Positions 37,528 to 48,657 of a stretch of 64,000 nucleotides of DNA are shown piece after piece. The notes under the pieces were generated by a model. The model was not told the DNA's origin and did not search any database. It saw only the letters and a program-made list of their open reading frames with translations. The position numbers were made by a program, and so were the translations under genes. Numbering within the stretch: position 1 is the first letter of the stretch; the number at the start of each line of letters is the position of its first letter. The DNA comes from an uncultured Desulfuromonas sp. (lineage in GTDB: Bacteria; Desulfobacterota; Desulfuromonadia; Desulfuromonadales; Desulfuromonadaceae): NCBI RefSeq assembly GCF_963678835.1, contig NZ_OY787469.1, positions 992,001 to 1,056,000 of the forward strand, written 5' to 3'.

Positions 37528-40170
37528 TTAAAGGGCTTCGCCGAGAATCCCGGCAGCGGCTTCCAAAGCGTTGTTGAGTTGCTCCGGTTGTGATCCTCCG
37601 GCCTGGGCCATGTCGGGACGCCCGCCACCGCGACCACCGACCATCTCAGCCAGCGGCTTGATCAGATTGCCCGCTTTGAGTTTGTCGGTAAGGTCCTTGG
37701 TGACACTGACCAGCAGGGCCACCTTGCCGTCGTTGACGCCACCGAGAACGATCACTCCGGATTGCAGTTGATCCCGCAATTTGTCGGCCTGCTCACGCAG
37801 TTGCTTGCCATCGAGGTTGTCGATGCGCACGGCGAGCAATTTGACGTCGTTGATCGTTTGCACTTGATCCATCAGGCTGCCGGCACGATCCGCGCTGAGG
37901 CGGTCTTCCAGGGTGGACACCTGACGTTCCAGTTCTTTCTGATGTTCCATCAGTTTCTTCAGGCGCGTGGCGAGTTGGCTGGGATCGCTCTTAACCAACG
38001 CAGCCAGATCACCGATCATCTGTTCCTGTTCGCGCACGGTACTCAGAGCACCTGAGCCGGTGACGGCTTCAATACGACGCACCCCGGCAGCAATACCCGC
38101 TTCCTGAACGATTTTAAACAGGCCGATGTTGCCGGTGGCACCGACATGGGTACCGCCGCACAGTTCCATGCTGAAGTCGCCCATGCGCACGACGCGCACG
38201 CTGTCTCCGTATTTTTCACCGAACAGGGCGGTGGCCCCGGCTTTAACCGCGTCATCGGTATTCATCACGTCGGTCATGACACCGGCGTTTTCACGGATGC
38301 GCTGGTTGACCTTCTCCTCGACCTGCTGAATCTCCTCAGGTGTCATGGCGGAGAAGTGGATAAAGTCGAAACGCAACCGATCCGGAGTGACTTGGGAACC
38401 GGCCTGCTTAACGTGGTCGCCGAGCACCTCGCAGAGTACCGCCTGGAGAATATGGGTGGCGCTGTGGTTGAGGGCGCAGGCGGTACGTTGTTCCACATCG
38501 ACATGCAGTTCAGCGGCCTGGCCGACCTTCAGGGTGCCTTCATCCATGGTGGCAACATGCACGTGCAGATTCGGCAACGGCTTGAGTGTTTCGCTGATGG
38601 TGGCTTTGCCCCCTTCAGCGGTCAGGGTGCCGCTGTCGCCGCTCTGACCACCGGATTCGCCGTAAAACGGGGTGATCGAAGTGATGATCTCAACGGTTTC
38701 ACCGGCTGAAACCGATTCCACCTGCTGGCCGTCTTTGAGCAACGCCAGCACCGTACCGAAATCATCACATTTGTCATAGCCGGTAAACTCACAACTCATG
38801 CCCTGTTCAGCCAGTTGTTTGTACACCGCACCGATTCCTTCTTCGCCGGAACCCTTCCAGTTTTCGCGAGCCTTCTGACGCTGCTGTTCCATGCAGGTTT
38901 CAAAACCGGCTTCGTCGAGGGTGAAGTTCTGACCTTCAACGATATCGGCGGTCAGATCGACCGGGAAGCCGAAGGTGTCGTAAAGCCGGAACACGGTGTC
39001 ACCGGGAATAACGGTTTGCCCTTTGGCCTTGAGAGTGTCGATCTCCTCATTGAGGATGCGCAGGCCGTTGCCGAGGGTCTGGATGAAGCGTTCCTCTTCG
39101 TTTTTGACCACTTTGGCGACATAGTCGAGACGCTCTTCCAGTTCGGGGTAGGCGTCTTTCATCGATTCCATGACGAACGTGGCGGTTTTAAACAGCACCG
39201 GTTCGTCGAAACCGAGCATCTTAGCGTGACGTGCAGCGCGACGCATGATGCGGCGCAACACATAGCCGCGGCCTTCGTTGCTGGGTAGCACGCCGTCAGC
39301 GATTAAGAAGGCGGTGGCGCGACTGTGGTCGGCGATGACACGCATGGAGACATCAGCGTCCTCGTTGTCACCATAGGTTTTTCCAGCCAGTTGCTCAATG
39401 TGGGCAATGATGGCGCGCAGTGAGTCGGTGTCGTAGTTGCTTTTGACGCCCTGGACCACGGCGGTGATCCGCTCCAGACCCATGCCGGTATCGATAGACG
39501 GTTTGGGCAACGGACTCAGGGTGCCGTCGGCACTGCGTTCGTACTGCATGAACACCAGATTCCACAGTTCGAGGAAGCGGTCACAGTCGCACACGCCGAG
39601 GGCACAGTCGGGTCCACAGGTCATCTCTTCCCCTTGGTCGATGTGGATTTCGCTGCAGGGGCCGCAGGGGCCGGTGTCGCCCATGGCCCAGAAGTTGTCT
39701 TTTTCACCCAGGCGCAGGATACGTTCTTCACGCACGCCGATTTCGTCGCGCCAGATATTGAAGGCTTCATCGTCATCTTCGAACACCGACACCCACAAAT
39801 CCTCGACGGGAAGTTTCATCTCTTTGGTGAGAAATTCCCAGCCAAAGCGGATGGCGTCCTGCTTGAAATAATCGCCAAACGAGAAATTGCCGAGCATCTC
39901 AAAGAAGGTGTGGTGGCGGGCTGTGCGACCGACATTTTCCAGATCGTTGTGTTTGCCGCCGGCACGGACGCATTTCTGCGCCGAGGTAGCGCGTTTGTAG
40001 TCGCGGGTTTCCGCGCCGAGGAACAGGTCCTTGAACTGGTTCATCCCGGCATTGGTAAACAGCAGGGTCGGGTCGTTGTGAGGAATCAGAGAGGACGAGG
40101 GGACGGCACGGTGCCCGTGCTTTTCAAAATACTGGATAAAGCGGGCGCGAATTTCGTTGGCGGTTAGCAT
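37528..40170 (-). CDS. alaS: Alanyl-tRNA synthetase
   Basis: An 880-residue class II synthetase of normal length. The catalytic core includes the motif 1 region [20 protein letters not shown], motif 2 VFMQYERS and motif 3 GMGLERI. The editing domain has its zinc ligands in [13 protein letters not shown] and [16 protein letters not shown]; the C-terminal oligomerisation domain ends [15 protein letters not shown]. It charges tRNA-Ala. It sits 1 base after recX. Confidence 0.98.
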   Translation of the reverse strand: MLTANEIRARFIQYFEKHGHRAVPSSSLIPHNDPTLLFTNAGMNQFKDLFLGAETRDYKRATSAQKCVRAGGKHNDLENVGRTARHHTFFEMLGNFSFGDYFKQDAIRFGWEFLTKEMKLPVEDLWVSVFEDDDEAFNIWRDEIGVREERILRLGEKDNFWAMGDTGPCGPCSEIHIDQGEEMTCGPDCALGVCDCDRFLELWNLVFMQYERSADGTLSPLPKPSIDTGMGLERITAVVQGVKSNYDTDSLRAIIAHIEQLAGKTYGDNEDADVSMRVIADHSRATAFLIADGVLPSNEGRGYVLRRIMRRAARHAKMLGFDEPVLFKTATFVMESMKDAYPELEERLDYVAKVVKNEEERFIQTLGNGLRILNEEIDTLKAKGQTVIPGDTVFRLYDTFGFPVDLTADIVEGQNFTLDEAGFETCMEQQRQKARENWKGSGEEGIGAVYKQLAEQGMSCEFTGYDKCDDFGTVLALLKDGQQVESVSAGETVEIITSITPFYGESGGQSGDSGTLTAEGGKATISETLKPLPNLHVHVATMDEGTLKVGQAAELHVDVEQRTACALNHSATHILQAVLCEVLGDHVKQAGSQVTPDRLRFDFIHFSAMTPEEIQQVEEKVNQRIRENAGVMTDVMNTDDAVKAGATALFGEKYGDSVRVVRMGDFSMELCGGTHVGATGNIGLFKIVQEAGIAAGVRRIEAVTGSGALSTVREQEQMIGDLAALVKSDPSQLATRLKKLMEHQKELERQVSTLEDRLSADRAGSLMDQVQTINDVKLLAVRIDNLDGKQLREQADKLRDQLQSGVIVLGGVNDGKVALLVSVTKDLTDKLKAGNLIKPLAEMVGGRGGGRPDMAQAGGSQPEQLNNALEAAAGILGEAL

Positions 40171-40171
40171 G

Positions 40172-40642
40172 TCAGTCGATCTGCCTTTCTTTCTCTTTGA
40201 GATGGTCCAATATCATGGCAAGGGGAAATCCCCGGCGTTGCAAGTAATTGATGATGCGTCGTTTGTCGCGGTCTTCCAGCGCCGTGAAGTCGAGCTTGGC
40301 GTAGCGCCGTTCCACCAGATCCGTCAGCAGTTCCAATTGGTCGTAGTGCTCATGGCAATGTTGGACGGCTTCTGCCGCCAGTGTTTCCGGCAACCCCTCT
40401 TTTTTCAGCTCCATCAGTAGCCGTGGGCCGACAGCGCGCCCCTGACGCATCAGTTGTGTGGCGCGTTCCACGGCAAATCGGGGATCGTTAATATAGCCGA
40501 GTTCGCGGCAGCGTTGCAATGCCTGTTCGATATCGTCATCCGCACAGCCGCGTTGCTGCAGGCGGCGGCGCAGGTCTGTTTCACAGCGGGCACGGCGGGT
40601 TAACCAGCGCAGACACAAGGCATAGGCGTTGGGCGCGGTCAC
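40172..40642 (-). CDS. recX: RecX regulatory protein
   Basis: A 156-residue helical protein that modulates RecA filament growth. Repeats of the three-helix RecX type are visible, starting [20 protein letters not shown] and [20 protein letters not shown], with [18 protein letters not shown] at the end. It overlaps the pilT-like gene by 4 nt and lies close to recA, as is common. Confidence 0.88.
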   Translation of the reverse strand: MTAPNAYALCLRWLTRRARCETDLRRRLQQRGCADDDIEQALQRCRELGYINDPRFAVERATQLMRQGRAVGPRLLMELKKEGLPETLAAEAVQHCHEHYDQLELLTDLVERRYAKLDFTALEDRDKRRIINYLQRRGFPLAMILDHLKEKERQID

Positions 40643-41778
40643 GAGTTGTTGTTTTCTCCCTCTTCCTCGTTCTCGCCATTAAATTGATCCCAGGACAGGT
40701 CGGAGGTTGAAGAGATACCGGAGACTTTGAGTTTGAAGTCGTCCGGGTTGGAGCTTTGGCGCAATGCTTCCTCAAAGGAGATGAGCTTTTTATGCATCAG
40801 GCTCATCAGCGACTGGTCAAAGGTCTGCATGCCGTAGGAGTCAACCCCTTGCTGAATGGTGTCGCGCAGCAGCTTGGTTTTTTCCTTGTCGTCGATCAGC
40901 TCCCGTACGCGGGCTGTCGATACCATGACCTCGACGGCCGGGACCCGGCCTTTGCCGTCGGCGCGAGGTACCAGGCGCTGGGAGATAACGCCTTTAAGAA
41001 TAGCGGACAGTTGCAGGCGGATCTGGCGTTGTTGATACGGTGGAAAGGCACCGACAATCCGGTTGATACTCTCCTGAGCGTCAACCGTGTGCAGGGTTGA
41101 CAAAACCAAGTGACCTGTTTCAGCCGCTGTGAGCGCGGTTTCGATGGTTTCATAGTCACGCATCTCACCGACGAGGATGACGTCAGGATCCTGGCGCAGA
41201 GCGGATTTGAGGGCATTGGCAAAGGTGTCGGTATCCACCCCGACCTCGCGTTGGTTGATGATGCTTTTCTTATCGCGATGGAGGAACTCGATGGGGTCCT
41301 CAATGGTGATAATATGAGCCGTGTGGTTGGCGTTAATGGCATCGATCATGCTGGCCAGGGTGGTTGATTTACCGGAACCGGTGGTACCGGTGACCAGAAT
41401 CAGACCACGGGCTTCGTTGGTCAGTTTTTTGATGACCGGCGGCAGCATCAGTTCTTCGATTGTCTGGACATTAACAGGAATCGTTCTCAGAACCATGGAA
41501 ATCGAACCACGCTGGGTAAACATGTTGACACGGAAGCGGCCCATACCTTTAACGCCGTAGGACAAGTCCACTTCATGGCTGTCTTCAAATTTTTTGCGTT
41601 GGAGCTCGCTCATCATGGCATAGGCCATTTTACGGATATCTTCCGGCGACAGCCTCGGTGCCTTGGGTAGCGGGCGCAACTGACCGTCAATCCGGTAGAC
41701 CGGTGGCAGGCCGGCTTTGATATGAACGTCCGAGGCATTGGCTTTAATGGCCATGCCGAGAATGTCGTTCAGCTCCAT
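40639..41778 (-). CDS. pilT: PilT-family twitching-motility ATPase
   Basis: A 379-residue type IV pilus retraction ATPase. Walker A is ILVTGTTGSGKSTTLASMID, the Asp box and Walker B are in ALRQDPDVILVGEMRDYETI and the His box in HLVLSTLHTVDAQES. The C-terminus is extended and acidic ([13 protein letters not shown]) and the AIRNLIRE motif of classical PilT is not seen, so it may be a PilT paralogue (PilT2/PilU-like). It lies between recA and recX. Confidence 0.9.
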   Translation of the reverse strand: MELNDILGMAIKANASDVHIKAGLPPVYRIDGQLRPLPKAPRLSPEDIRKMAYAMMSELQRKKFEDSHEVDLSYGVKGMGRFRVNMFTQRGSISMVLRTIPVNVQTIEELMLPPVIKKLTNEARGLILVTGTTGSGKSTTLASMIDAINANHTAHIITIEDPIEFLHRDKKSIINQREVGVDTDTFANALKSALRQDPDVILVGEMRDYETIETALTAAETGHLVLSTLHTVDAQESINRIVGAFPPYQQRQIRLQLSAILKGVISQRLVPRADGKGRVPAVEVMVSTARVRELIDDKEKTKLLRDTIQQGVDSYGMQTFDQSLMSLMHKKLISFEEALRQSSNPDDFKLKVSGISSTSDLSWDQFNGENEEEGENNNS

Positions 41779-41781
41779 AGA

Positions 41782-42804
41782 CTACTCCTCCGCAGCGGGT
41801 TCGTCGATACTGGACAGGCCATACAGTTCAAGAATCTGCTGCTCAATGTCGTTGGCCACTTCCGCATTGTCCTTGAGATACTGTTTGGAGTTTTCGCGGC
41901 CCTGGCCAATGCGCTCGTCACCGTAGGAGAACCAGGCACCGCTCTTGTTGACGATATCATTTGCTACGCCCAAATCAACCAGTTCACCCACTTTTGAGAT
42001 CCCTTCACCGTACATGATGTCAAATTCGGCTTCTTTAAACGGTGGGGCAGTTTTGTTTTTCACCACTTTAACGCGGGTGCGGCTGCCGATCACATCCTGG
42101 CCCTGCTTGAGGGTGGCAATCTTACGGATGTCCATACGCACCGAGGAGTAGAATTTCAGCGCGTTACCGCCGGTGGTGGTTTCGGGGTTACCGAACATGA
42201 CGCCGATCTTCATGCGGATCTGATTGATGAAGATCACACAGCAGTTGGATTTACTGATGGTGGCGGTCAGTTTGCGCAACGCTTGTGACATGAGGCGCGC
42301 CTGCAGCCCCATGTGGGAGTCGCCCATTTCACCTTCGATCTCGGCGCGGGGGACCAGGGCGGCAACCGAGTCAACAACCAGCACGTCAATAGCACCGCTG
42401 CGCACCAACACCTCGACGATCTCCAACGCCTGTTCGCCGGTGTCAGGTTGCGACACCAGCAGGTCGTCGGCATTAACGCCCAGTTTGCGAGCGTAAGTGA
42501 TGTCGAGGGCGTGTTCGGCGTCGACAAACGCGGCAATACCGCCTTTTTTTTGCGCTTCGGCGACAATGTGCAGCGCCAGGGTGGTTTTACCGGAAGATTC
42601 CGGGCCGTAGACCTCGATGATGCGGCCGCGTGGCACGCCGCCGATCCCCAATGCGATATCCAGGCCGATGGACCCCGTAGAGATGGTGGAGATGTCGCGC
42701 ATGACGTTGTCTCCCCCCAGTCGCATGATACTGCCTTTGCCGAATTGTTTCTCGATCTGGCCCATAGCCAGATCAATGGCTTGCTTACGGTTGTCAGTCG
42801 CCAT
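41782..42804 (-). CDS. recA: RecA recombinase
   Basis: A 340-residue strand-exchange and SOS coprotease protein. Walker A is [13 protein letters not shown], followed by [14 protein letters not shown] and the L2 loop [20 protein letters not shown]. The start is at MATDNRKQ (42804). An AAACC-GGAA-GGTTT inverted repeat at 42867-42880 lies upstream; it does not fit the LexA boxes I know, so SOS control is not asserted. Confidence 0.98.
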   Translation of the reverse strand: MATDNRKQAIDLAMGQIEKQFGKGSIMRLGGDNVMRDISTISTGSIGLDIALGIGGVPRGRIIEVYGPESSGKTTLALHIVAEAQKKGGIAAFVDAEHALDITYARKLGVNADDLLVSQPDTGEQALEIVEVLVRSGAIDVLVVDSVAALVPRAEIEGEMGDSHMGLQARLMSQALRKLTATISKSNCCVIFINQIRMKIGVMFGNPETTTGGNALKFYSSVRMDIRKIATLKQGQDVIGSRTRVKVVKNKTAPPFKEAEFDIMYGEGISKVGELVDLGVANDIVNKSGAWFSYGDERIGQGRENSKQYLKDNAEVANDIEQQILELYGLSSIDEPAAEE

Positions 42805-42967
42805 GGTAATGCGTTCTCCTGTGGGAAAGTGACGGGAAACGGTCTGCCCTGTTAGAAAGCCGGGGAAAACCGGAAGGTTTACGTACAAATCTGAATTTTT
42901 ACGGATAGCATAGAAAAGGCTCAGTTTTCAACCGTTTCTTGGTCGCGTTTTGCCTTATGTGCCGCTG

Positions 42968-44200
42968 TTATTCTGGCGGACTGAGCGTGCGGCGCAACCA
43001 ATCGAGAGCCGTATAAGCGGTTTTGGTGCGCACCTGGTGACGGTCACCGCTGAAATGGCATTCGCGCACCTCCGTATGCTGTGGTGTGGCCAAGGCAATA
43101 AACACCGTGCCGCAGGGCTTTTCCAGAGTGCCACCGCCGGGACCGGCAATACCGGTGACGGCGATAGCGTAATCAGTGCGGGCGCGTTGGCGAATGCCCG
43201 TAACCATGCCACGCGCGCATTCGCTGCTGACCGCGCCTTTTTCCAACAGCAATTCGTTGGAAATTCCCAGCCAGTCGTGTTTAGCCGAGTTGGCGTAGGT
43301 GACTGCACCCCGTTCCAGGTAGGCCGAGCTGCCCGGCAGGTCGGTGAGCAGTTTGGCGATCAGCCCGCCGGTGCAGGATTCGGCCAGCGACAACGTGACA
43401 TCGGCATCGCACAGCAGCTGATGGACCACTTCGGGCAACGTCTGCTCCCCACTGGCGACCACATGATGTTTGAGCCGGTTGCGGACAATCTGTTCCGCCT
43501 CGTCCAGGTCGCTTTCTTGCTTGCCACTGGTGTTGAGTTTGACCAACACCAGTGGATATTCGAGACGGAAGGACAGGGCCACCGATTCCGGGAACACGTT
43601 GGCCAGCAGTTGGCGTTCAATATCGTTTTCCGGCAAGCCAAAGACTTTTAAAACCCGCTCACCGCAGAACAGGGTCGGGGTGACCAGACGGCGCAACGCC
43701 GGAATCACTTGCTGCTGAAGCATGGCCATCATTTCATGCGGCACGCCGGGCATGAAAAACGCCGGGCGGTTGTTGTGGGTGACGATGAATCCCGGTGCCG
43801 TGCCGCAACGATTTTCCATCACCTGTGCCTTATGAGGAATCAGCGCCTGTTTTTCGTTGCCGGGGGGAAACGCACGGCCCGATTTTTTGAAAAAAGCTTC
43901 AATCTGGCGCAGGGCCAAGTCGTTGAGAGCCAGAGTGAGATGAAACGCCTGGGCCGCCGCACGTGCCGTGACATCATCGCGGGTCGGTCCGAGGCCACCG
44001 CTGACCAGGGCAACCACGTTCTGTTTGTTGAGTTGCTGTAAGGTAACGGCAATTAATTGCGGTTGGTCGGGCAACGTGACCGCCTGATCAATCACATACC
44101 CTTCACAGCGCAGGGCGCGGGCAATCTCAGCCGTGTTGGTGTCCACCACCTCGCCGTTGAGCAGTTCATCTCCAATGGTCACCACGGCAATTTTCATCAT
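42968..44200 (-). CDS. cinA: CinA-like protein (nicotinamide-nucleotide amidase)
   Basis: A 410-residue two-domain protein. The N-terminal molybdopterin-binding-like domain is seen in VVTIGDELLNGEVVDTNTAE and VSGGLGPTRDDVTARAAAQA; the C-terminal NMN deamidase domain in LSLAESCTGGLIAKLLTDLP and AVTGIAGPGGGT. It recycles nicotinamide mononucleotide in the pyridine nucleotide cycle and is often next to recA. The gene starts with two ATGs; either can be used. It follows pgpA by 9 bases. Confidence 0.93.
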   Translation of the reverse strand: MMKIAVVTIGDELLNGEVVDTNTAEIARALRCEGYVIDQAVTLPDQPQLIAVTLQQLNKQNVVALVSGGLGPTRDDVTARAAAQAFHLTLALNDLALRQIEAFFKKSGRAFPPGNEKQALIPHKAQVMENRCGTAPGFIVTHNNRPAFFMPGVPHEMMAMLQQQVIPALRRLVTPTLFCGERVLKVFGLPENDIERQLLANVFPESVALSFRLEYPLVLVKLNTSGKQESDLDEAEQIVRNRLKHHVVASGEQTLPEVVHQLLCDADVTLSLAESCTGGLIAKLLTDLPGSSAYLERGAVTYANSAKHDWLGISNELLLEKGAVSSECARGMVTGIRQRARTDYAIAVTGIAGPGGGTLEKPCGTVFIALATPQHTEVRECHFSGDRHQVRTKTAYTALDWLRRTLSPPE

Positions 44201-44209
44201 CTGATCCCA

Positions 44210-44680
44210 TCAAAACAGTAAAAAGAAATCGGGGAAAAAGCTCATCAGAGCATAGAGGCTCAGCCAGGCATAAAGACCTGCCACCACATCGTCAAGCACC
44301 ACTCCCACACCATTTTTAACCTTGCGATCAAACCAGTTGGCCGGCCATAGCTTGACGATGTCAAACAACCGAAACAGCAAAAAAGCGACAATCGCAGTCG
44401 TCCAGCTGAACGGCACAAAGGCAATGGCAGTCAAATAACCGATCAACTCGTCGATGACAATGCGTCCATCATCAACGACGCCGTAAATTTCGCCGGCGCG
44501 ATGGGCACTCCAGAACGAAAGCAGTAAAATAAACACCCAGGCCAGAACAAACTCCTGTTGTTCCAGGCGCGCCAGCAACCAGTACAGGGGGATGCCCATC
44601 AGCGTGCCGAAAGTGCCCGATGCCACCGGGGCATACCCCAGGCCAGCGTTGGAGGAGAAAAAGAGGATTATACGTTTCAT
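44210..44680 (-). CDS. pgpA: Phosphatidylglycerophosphatase A
   Basis: A 156-residue inner-membrane phosphatase making phosphatidylglycerol. Typical features are GLGYAPVASGTFGTLMGIPL, DDGRIVIDELIGYLTA and RLFDIVKLWPANWFDRKVKN, followed by GVGVVLDDVVAGLYA, with about four hydrophobic stretches. It leads the pgpA-cinA-recA run. Confidence 0.92.
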   Translation of the reverse strand: MKRIILFFSSNAGLGYAPVASGTFGTLMGIPLYWLLARLEQQEFVLAWVFILLLSFWSAHRAGEIYGVVDDGRIVIDELIGYLTAIAFVPFSWTTAIVAFLLFRLFDIVKLWPANWFDRKVKNGVGVVLDDVVAGLYAWLSLYALMSFFPDFFLLF

Positions 44681-44701
44681 GGTGGTTTTATTGTCCTAGT
44701 T

Positions 44702-45775
44702 TTAAGAAGAGGCTGGTTCGTCAGAATGCTCCGCGTCAAGAAGATACAGACTTTCGATGGCTTCAGCAATGTGCGCCATGTCATGCTGTTCATTGAGTAG
44801 AAGTTCACAGCGTACCAGGCGCGGGTCTGCCAGTTGCAAGCTCTCCGGCGACCGATGTTCAAAAGCCAGATTGTCAGCAAACTGACGCACCACGGTAATT
44901 GGGCCATCTTCACACGGCGTCAAACGTAATTGCAACATCTGCTTGAGGGCCGTGCGTGCAGGGAGATGCAGGGTGCAGCCGCGTGGATTGACGTTTTCAC
45001 AATAGAAAGAAGCCGCCAGTTCGCCACCGATCAGCACATGATCTTCCAGGTGTTGCTCGCGAATCAGCAACGGCAGGCTGTCCAGTTTCCACGGGGCACT
45101 CAGGTTGCAGCGATCCACCTCCAGTTTCGGACGCAGACGGCTGGTGTAGGCGGTTTCCCACAATTGGCGTAACGCGGTCAAGTTGCTGATCACGGTTTTT
45201 TTGTCCACCGTATTAATGAGCAGGTTTTTCGCTTTAAGTTCATTGATCACCGGGCCGACAGCGCCCAGGGCGACACTCGCCCGTTCAGCGATGATCCGAT
45301 AAGACTTCTGACACAATTGTGGGTCGCGCAGCAGTTGAAAAAGAATTTTGGCGCCGGTGCTCTGCTGACTGCGGTTGGGCGGAAGCTTGGGGCTTTTTTT
45401 GCGTCGGCCGCTCACCTCATAAAACAGCGGTGGTGCGCAGATCGAGCCGTTGCCGATGGTATCAAGAAAATCAATATGGTGGTGCTGTAACTGACTCGAC
45501 AGGCTTTCCGGAATATAGTCAGCCAGCAGGAGCGGTTGATGTTGTTTCAGCGTTTCGAGCTGAAAGGTCAGCAGTTGCCCCTGCTGCGGCGTGATGCGCC
45601 AGGCCAGACGTACCGGGCGCGTGATGCTGCCCCAGTCGCCGAATAGACGCAGTGAACCGCTGAACGGTGGCGGAGCATCGTCCGTAATAAACTCGGCATC
45701 CATTCCGGGGCGTTTGTGGAGAATGTCAATGACCGCCTGAATCAGTTTTTTTTCACGCGAAGTCGGTTGGCTCAT
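44702..45775 (-). CDS. AbiEi-like type IV antitoxin/regulator, orphan
   Basis: A 357-residue protein resembling solitary AbiEi-type antitoxins: an N-terminal winged-helix part and a middle helix-turn-helix (QKSYRIIAERASVALGAVGP) followed by HVLIGGELAASFYCENVNPR, which resembles the GxxAA core of the nucleotidyltransferase-like domain. The start at 45775 is chosen over 45874 because it avoids an unlikely N-terminal extension. No AbiEii toxin partner is adjacent, so it may be a stand-alone regulator. Assignment to the family is by pattern only. Confidence 0.55.
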   Translation of the reverse strand: MSQPTSREKKLIQAVIDILHKRPGMDAEFITDDAPPPFSGSLRLFGDWGSITRPVRLAWRITPQQGQLLTFQLETLKQHQPLLLADYIPESLSSQLQHHHIDFLDTIGNGSICAPPLFYEVSGRRKKSPKLPPNRSQQSTGAKILFQLLRDPQLCQKSYRIIAERASVALGAVGPVINELKAKNLLINTVDKKTVISNLTALRQLWETAYTSRLRPKLEVDRCNLSAPWKLDSLPLLIREQHLEDHVLIGGELAASFYCENVNPRGCTLHLPARTALKQMLQLRLTPCEDGPITVVRQFADNLAFEHRSPESLQLADPRLVRCELLLNEQHDMAHIAEAIESLYLLDAEHSDEPASS

Positions 45776-45940
45776 AATAAAAAGGCTCACAGGTGAAAAT
45801 AGGGCGTTGCCATGATATTTGCCCGTGAGTGTAAACTCTCCATGAGATCGTGTACAGATATAAAAAGTGAACATAGCTGGAGTTCAAAGGAACTCTTCGC
45901 AATCACATTTTTGTCGGCACAGGGCGCTAAAATCACTAAT

Positions 45941-46393
45941 TTATGGCAATGCGGCGGCGAATTTCGCCCGAATAGCCTCAATGCGCTTGCGATTCACCCC
46001 CAGATCGCTGTGCCCCAACCGCGACGCCGAGCGCACATCAATCCGTCCCGGTGCGGAAAAATAAAACTCCACATCATCGACAAAGCCCATCACCGCACTG
46101 GCAAACTCGCAACGGATGTAATCGTCACGTTGTTCGATCAGGGTCGTGCGCGGCCATTCTTTCAGAATGGAAAGTAGCGTATTACATGCCTGGGGTTGTG
46201 AACCTGTGTATCCCAGCGGGGCAATGGCATGCGTTTCGTCCGCATCCGGACTCTGGCTGTTGACACAGTTGGGCGAGGAAGGGCAGGAGCGAAGTTGACC
46301 ATTGTGAATGCCCAGATCGTCCGGCGGGGTTCCGGCGCAGCCCCACACCATGCCGGTGAGGGTGAGAAGGGCTAAAGTGGATTTATGTTTCAT
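45941..46393 (-). CDS. DUF1499 lipoprotein
   Basis: A 150-residue lipoprotein: MKHKSTLALLTLTGMVWGC then AGTPPDDLGI, and the family motif LRSCPSSPNCVNSQSPDADE. Later VDDVEFYFSAPGRIDVRSAS and GVNRKRIEAIRAKF are also DUF1499-like. The start follows CCGGAGGAACCTC. Function is not known. Confidence 0.85.
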   Translation of the reverse strand: MKHKSTLALLTLTGMVWGCAGTPPDDLGIHNGQLRSCPSSPNCVNSQSPDADETHAIAPLGYTGSQPQACNTLLSILKEWPRTTLIEQRDDYIRCEFASAVMGFVDDVEFYFSAPGRIDVRSASRLGHSDLGVNRKRIEAIRAKFAAALP

Positions 46394-46480
46394 GAGGTTC
46401 CTCCGGGAAAGTGGTTTCTCACAGCTTACCATGCGAGAAGGGAATGTCCTTCTGGTGGGGACTAAAGCTGTTTCCCTTTT

Positions 46481-48649
46481 TTACTGTGCTATTTCTGACA
46501 GAAATTCCAAAGCACCCTCAACATCGAAATATTTTCTTCCATAGGCCTGTTCGCGGAGCTCCTTTGCTAGAAGTGCATCGTGCTTCTCAACAATCGTATC
46601 TGGAACGTAACTTCCCATCTCCTCTGATGTTGGCTGTTGTACACAGCTCAGGATTGAATCGACTGATGTGTAAAAGGTATCCAGAGTGCAATTTCTTATG
46701 TCAATCACCCCACCAAAGCAATCCGCAGCCAGCCCAGCGTGGCGTAGCAGGATGGTGAGCGTGATCGTAATTTGATCACCACACCAGGGTAAGACGTGTA
46801 GCGTACTGCCCATTTGCACAAGACATGTCCTCTCCAATTCAAGGGCATGGAAACACTCGATTCCCTCAGCCAGTGCTTCCTTGGCCTTTTTGTCCAAATA
46901 AACAGGGATTGATTTATTGCTGTACACCCGACGCATTTCTTGCCTTACAATCTCGTGGACCTCTAGCCCGTTCCCGCCAAATTGAGGGGGGCGTCCACCG
47001 GATGCTTTTTTTAAAAGAATTACCTTCTTTTCGGCGTTGATGTTCAGCACTTCCCACCGCTTGCCCGCAAATATGATCAGTTGCCCAACTGTTAGCGGCT
47101 TATCAATAGGGACGGTGCCCAGCACCCGCGATTCACATTCCAGACGGTATTCCTCCGGCGTGTTGAAGGCCGTATAAAAATGAAAATTTTCGACGAACTG
47201 TTCTCCCTTTTCTCCTAAAACGAGTTGTCCGTCCCGCATTTGGGTTATTAGGTCATGCTCGCCCAGTGAGCGTAATAATCGGATGTAACAATTTTGGTCG
47301 ACCAAACGGAATGGTCCCGTTTCGCACAATAAAGACCACAACTGGTTCGCACGTACGCCGCCATATTGACCAACAACCGATAACGTTTGCTGAACAAGGG
47401 TGGACAGATGATATTGATTGGCTGGAGGCGGTTCGCACCATTTATTGAGCAACAGATTGACCATCGCAATGCATTGGACGGTTTCCATACGAAGCCGATC
47501 TAATAGGTGACTTTTATCCGTAAGTTCATTCTCGGCAATAAAAAGCCGCAAAACGGCAGCATCTCCACGGCGGCCCGACCGGCCAAGGCGTTGACGTAAA
47601 CTTGCCACTGAATGAGGTGCCGTGACTTGGGCGATTGAATCAACACTGCCGATATCAATCCCCAACTCCAATGTCATGGTGCAAACCGCAGAGGTTGGTA
47701 AATTTTCTTTCTGTAGTCTTGCTTCGAGACCTTCCCGGAATTCTTTGGAAAGACTCCCATGGTGTGGGAAAAATTCGTTGGGCACGCCATCCTTTTCGCA
47801 AAGGTCAGCCAAAGACGTCGCGATCTCTTCCGTGCGGCCACGGCTATTGGCGAAAATTAAGTGAGACTTCCCGCGTAGGATTTTGTAGAGATCCTCGATG
47901 ATTTCATCCAATGCCGTCACTGATTCAGCATTATTACCTTCGCTGTCCAGGTAACCTCTTAACTGAATTTTTAAATTCGAATGAGATGTATTTGATTCAA
48001 TGATTTCGCAGGGGAATTGGGGGGAGACCCGCAAGAATTTAGCGACTTGGTTCATGTCGCCGAGCGTGGCGCTAAGGGCGATTCTGGGAACGGTTCGCCC
48101 CAACATGAACTCAAGCCGATGTAACAGAGACTGAAGTTGACATCCACGCTCCGTACCGATAAAGGCGTGAAACTCATCAATAATGATGTGGCTTAGAGAT
48201 GAAAATGCGCGGTTGCACCAAGCCGCCTGATTCAGGAAAAGCGATTCAAGTGATTCTGGTGTAATCAGAATAATGCCGTCGGGATTTTTCCTTTGTTTAT
48301 CTTTAACCGAACGAAGCACATCCCCATGCCAGGGTGTAACCGTAAGTTCGAGGATTTCAGCGAGGCTGTTTAGACGGCGAAGTTGATCGTTTATTAGCGC
48401 CTTGAGTGGGCTGATATAGAGAATGCCAACGCCGTCAGCCTTGGTTTCAGCGATACGGGAACATGCCGGAAGAAAAGCCGCCTCTGTTTTCCCCGCGGCC
48501 GTCGCCGCACTGATGATGACATCACAATCCGCATTCAAAATAGGCACGACTGCCCGTTCTTGAATGTCTCTGAGCTCAGTCCAGTTCTGCTTCCAGATCC
48601 AACGCTGGACATTTTTATGGAGTAAATTATACCCAACAGATGCGCTCAT
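46481..48649 (-). CDS. Lhr-like superfamily II helicase (BrxHI type)
   Basis: A 722-residue helicase. Motif I is AATAAGKTEAAFLP, motif Ia ISPLKALINDQLRRL, motif II IIIDEFHAF, motif III ALSATLGD and motif VI RQRLGRSGRRG; a C-terminal part with VGQLIIFAGKRWEVLNI follows. This matches Lhr-like helicases such as BrxHI of type II BREX. It is the last gene of a three-gene cassette with a DUF2791 ATPase and a TerB-type protein, 8 bases after the ATPase. No methyltransferase, PglZ or PglW lies near, so it is not a full BREX system. Base composition looks more AT-rich than the flanking housekeeping genes. Confidence 0.85.
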   Translation of the reverse strand: MSASVGYNLLHKNVQRWIWKQNWTELRDIQERAVVPILNADCDVIISAATAAGKTEAAFLPACSRIAETKADGVGILYISPLKALINDQLRRLNSLAEILELTVTPWHGDVLRSVKDKQRKNPDGIILITPESLESLFLNQAAWCNRAFSSLSHIIIDEFHAFIGTERGCQLQSLLHRLEFMLGRTVPRIALSATLGDMNQVAKFLRVSPQFPCEIIESNTSHSNLKIQLRGYLDSEGNNAESVTALDEIIEDLYKILRGKSHLIFANSRGRTEEIATSLADLCEKDGVPNEFFPHHGSLSKEFREGLEARLQKENLPTSAVCTMTLELGIDIGSVDSIAQVTAPHSVASLRQRLGRSGRRGDAAVLRLFIAENELTDKSHLLDRLRMETVQCIAMVNLLLNKWCEPPPANQYHLSTLVQQTLSVVGQYGGVRANQLWSLLCETGPFRLVDQNCYIRLLRSLGEHDLITQMRDGQLVLGEKGEQFVENFHFYTAFNTPEEYRLECESRVLGTVPIDKPLTVGQLIIFAGKRWEVLNINAEKKVILLKKASGGRPPQFGGNGLEVHEIVRQEMRRVYSNKSIPVYLDKKAKEALAEGIECFHALELERTCLVQMGSTLHVLPWCGDQITITLTILLRHAGLAADCFGGVIDIRNCTLDTFYTSVDSILSCVQQPTSEEMGSYVPDTIVEKHDALLAKELREQAYGRKYFDVEGALEFLSEIAQ

Positions 48650-48657
48650 TCAGAGCC

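Noticed and set aside
42867..42880. LexA box upstream of recA
   Set aside because: AAACC-GGAA-GGTTT is a nice inverted repeat but fits neither the CTGT-N8-ACAG box nor the GGTT-type box I know for Geobacter.
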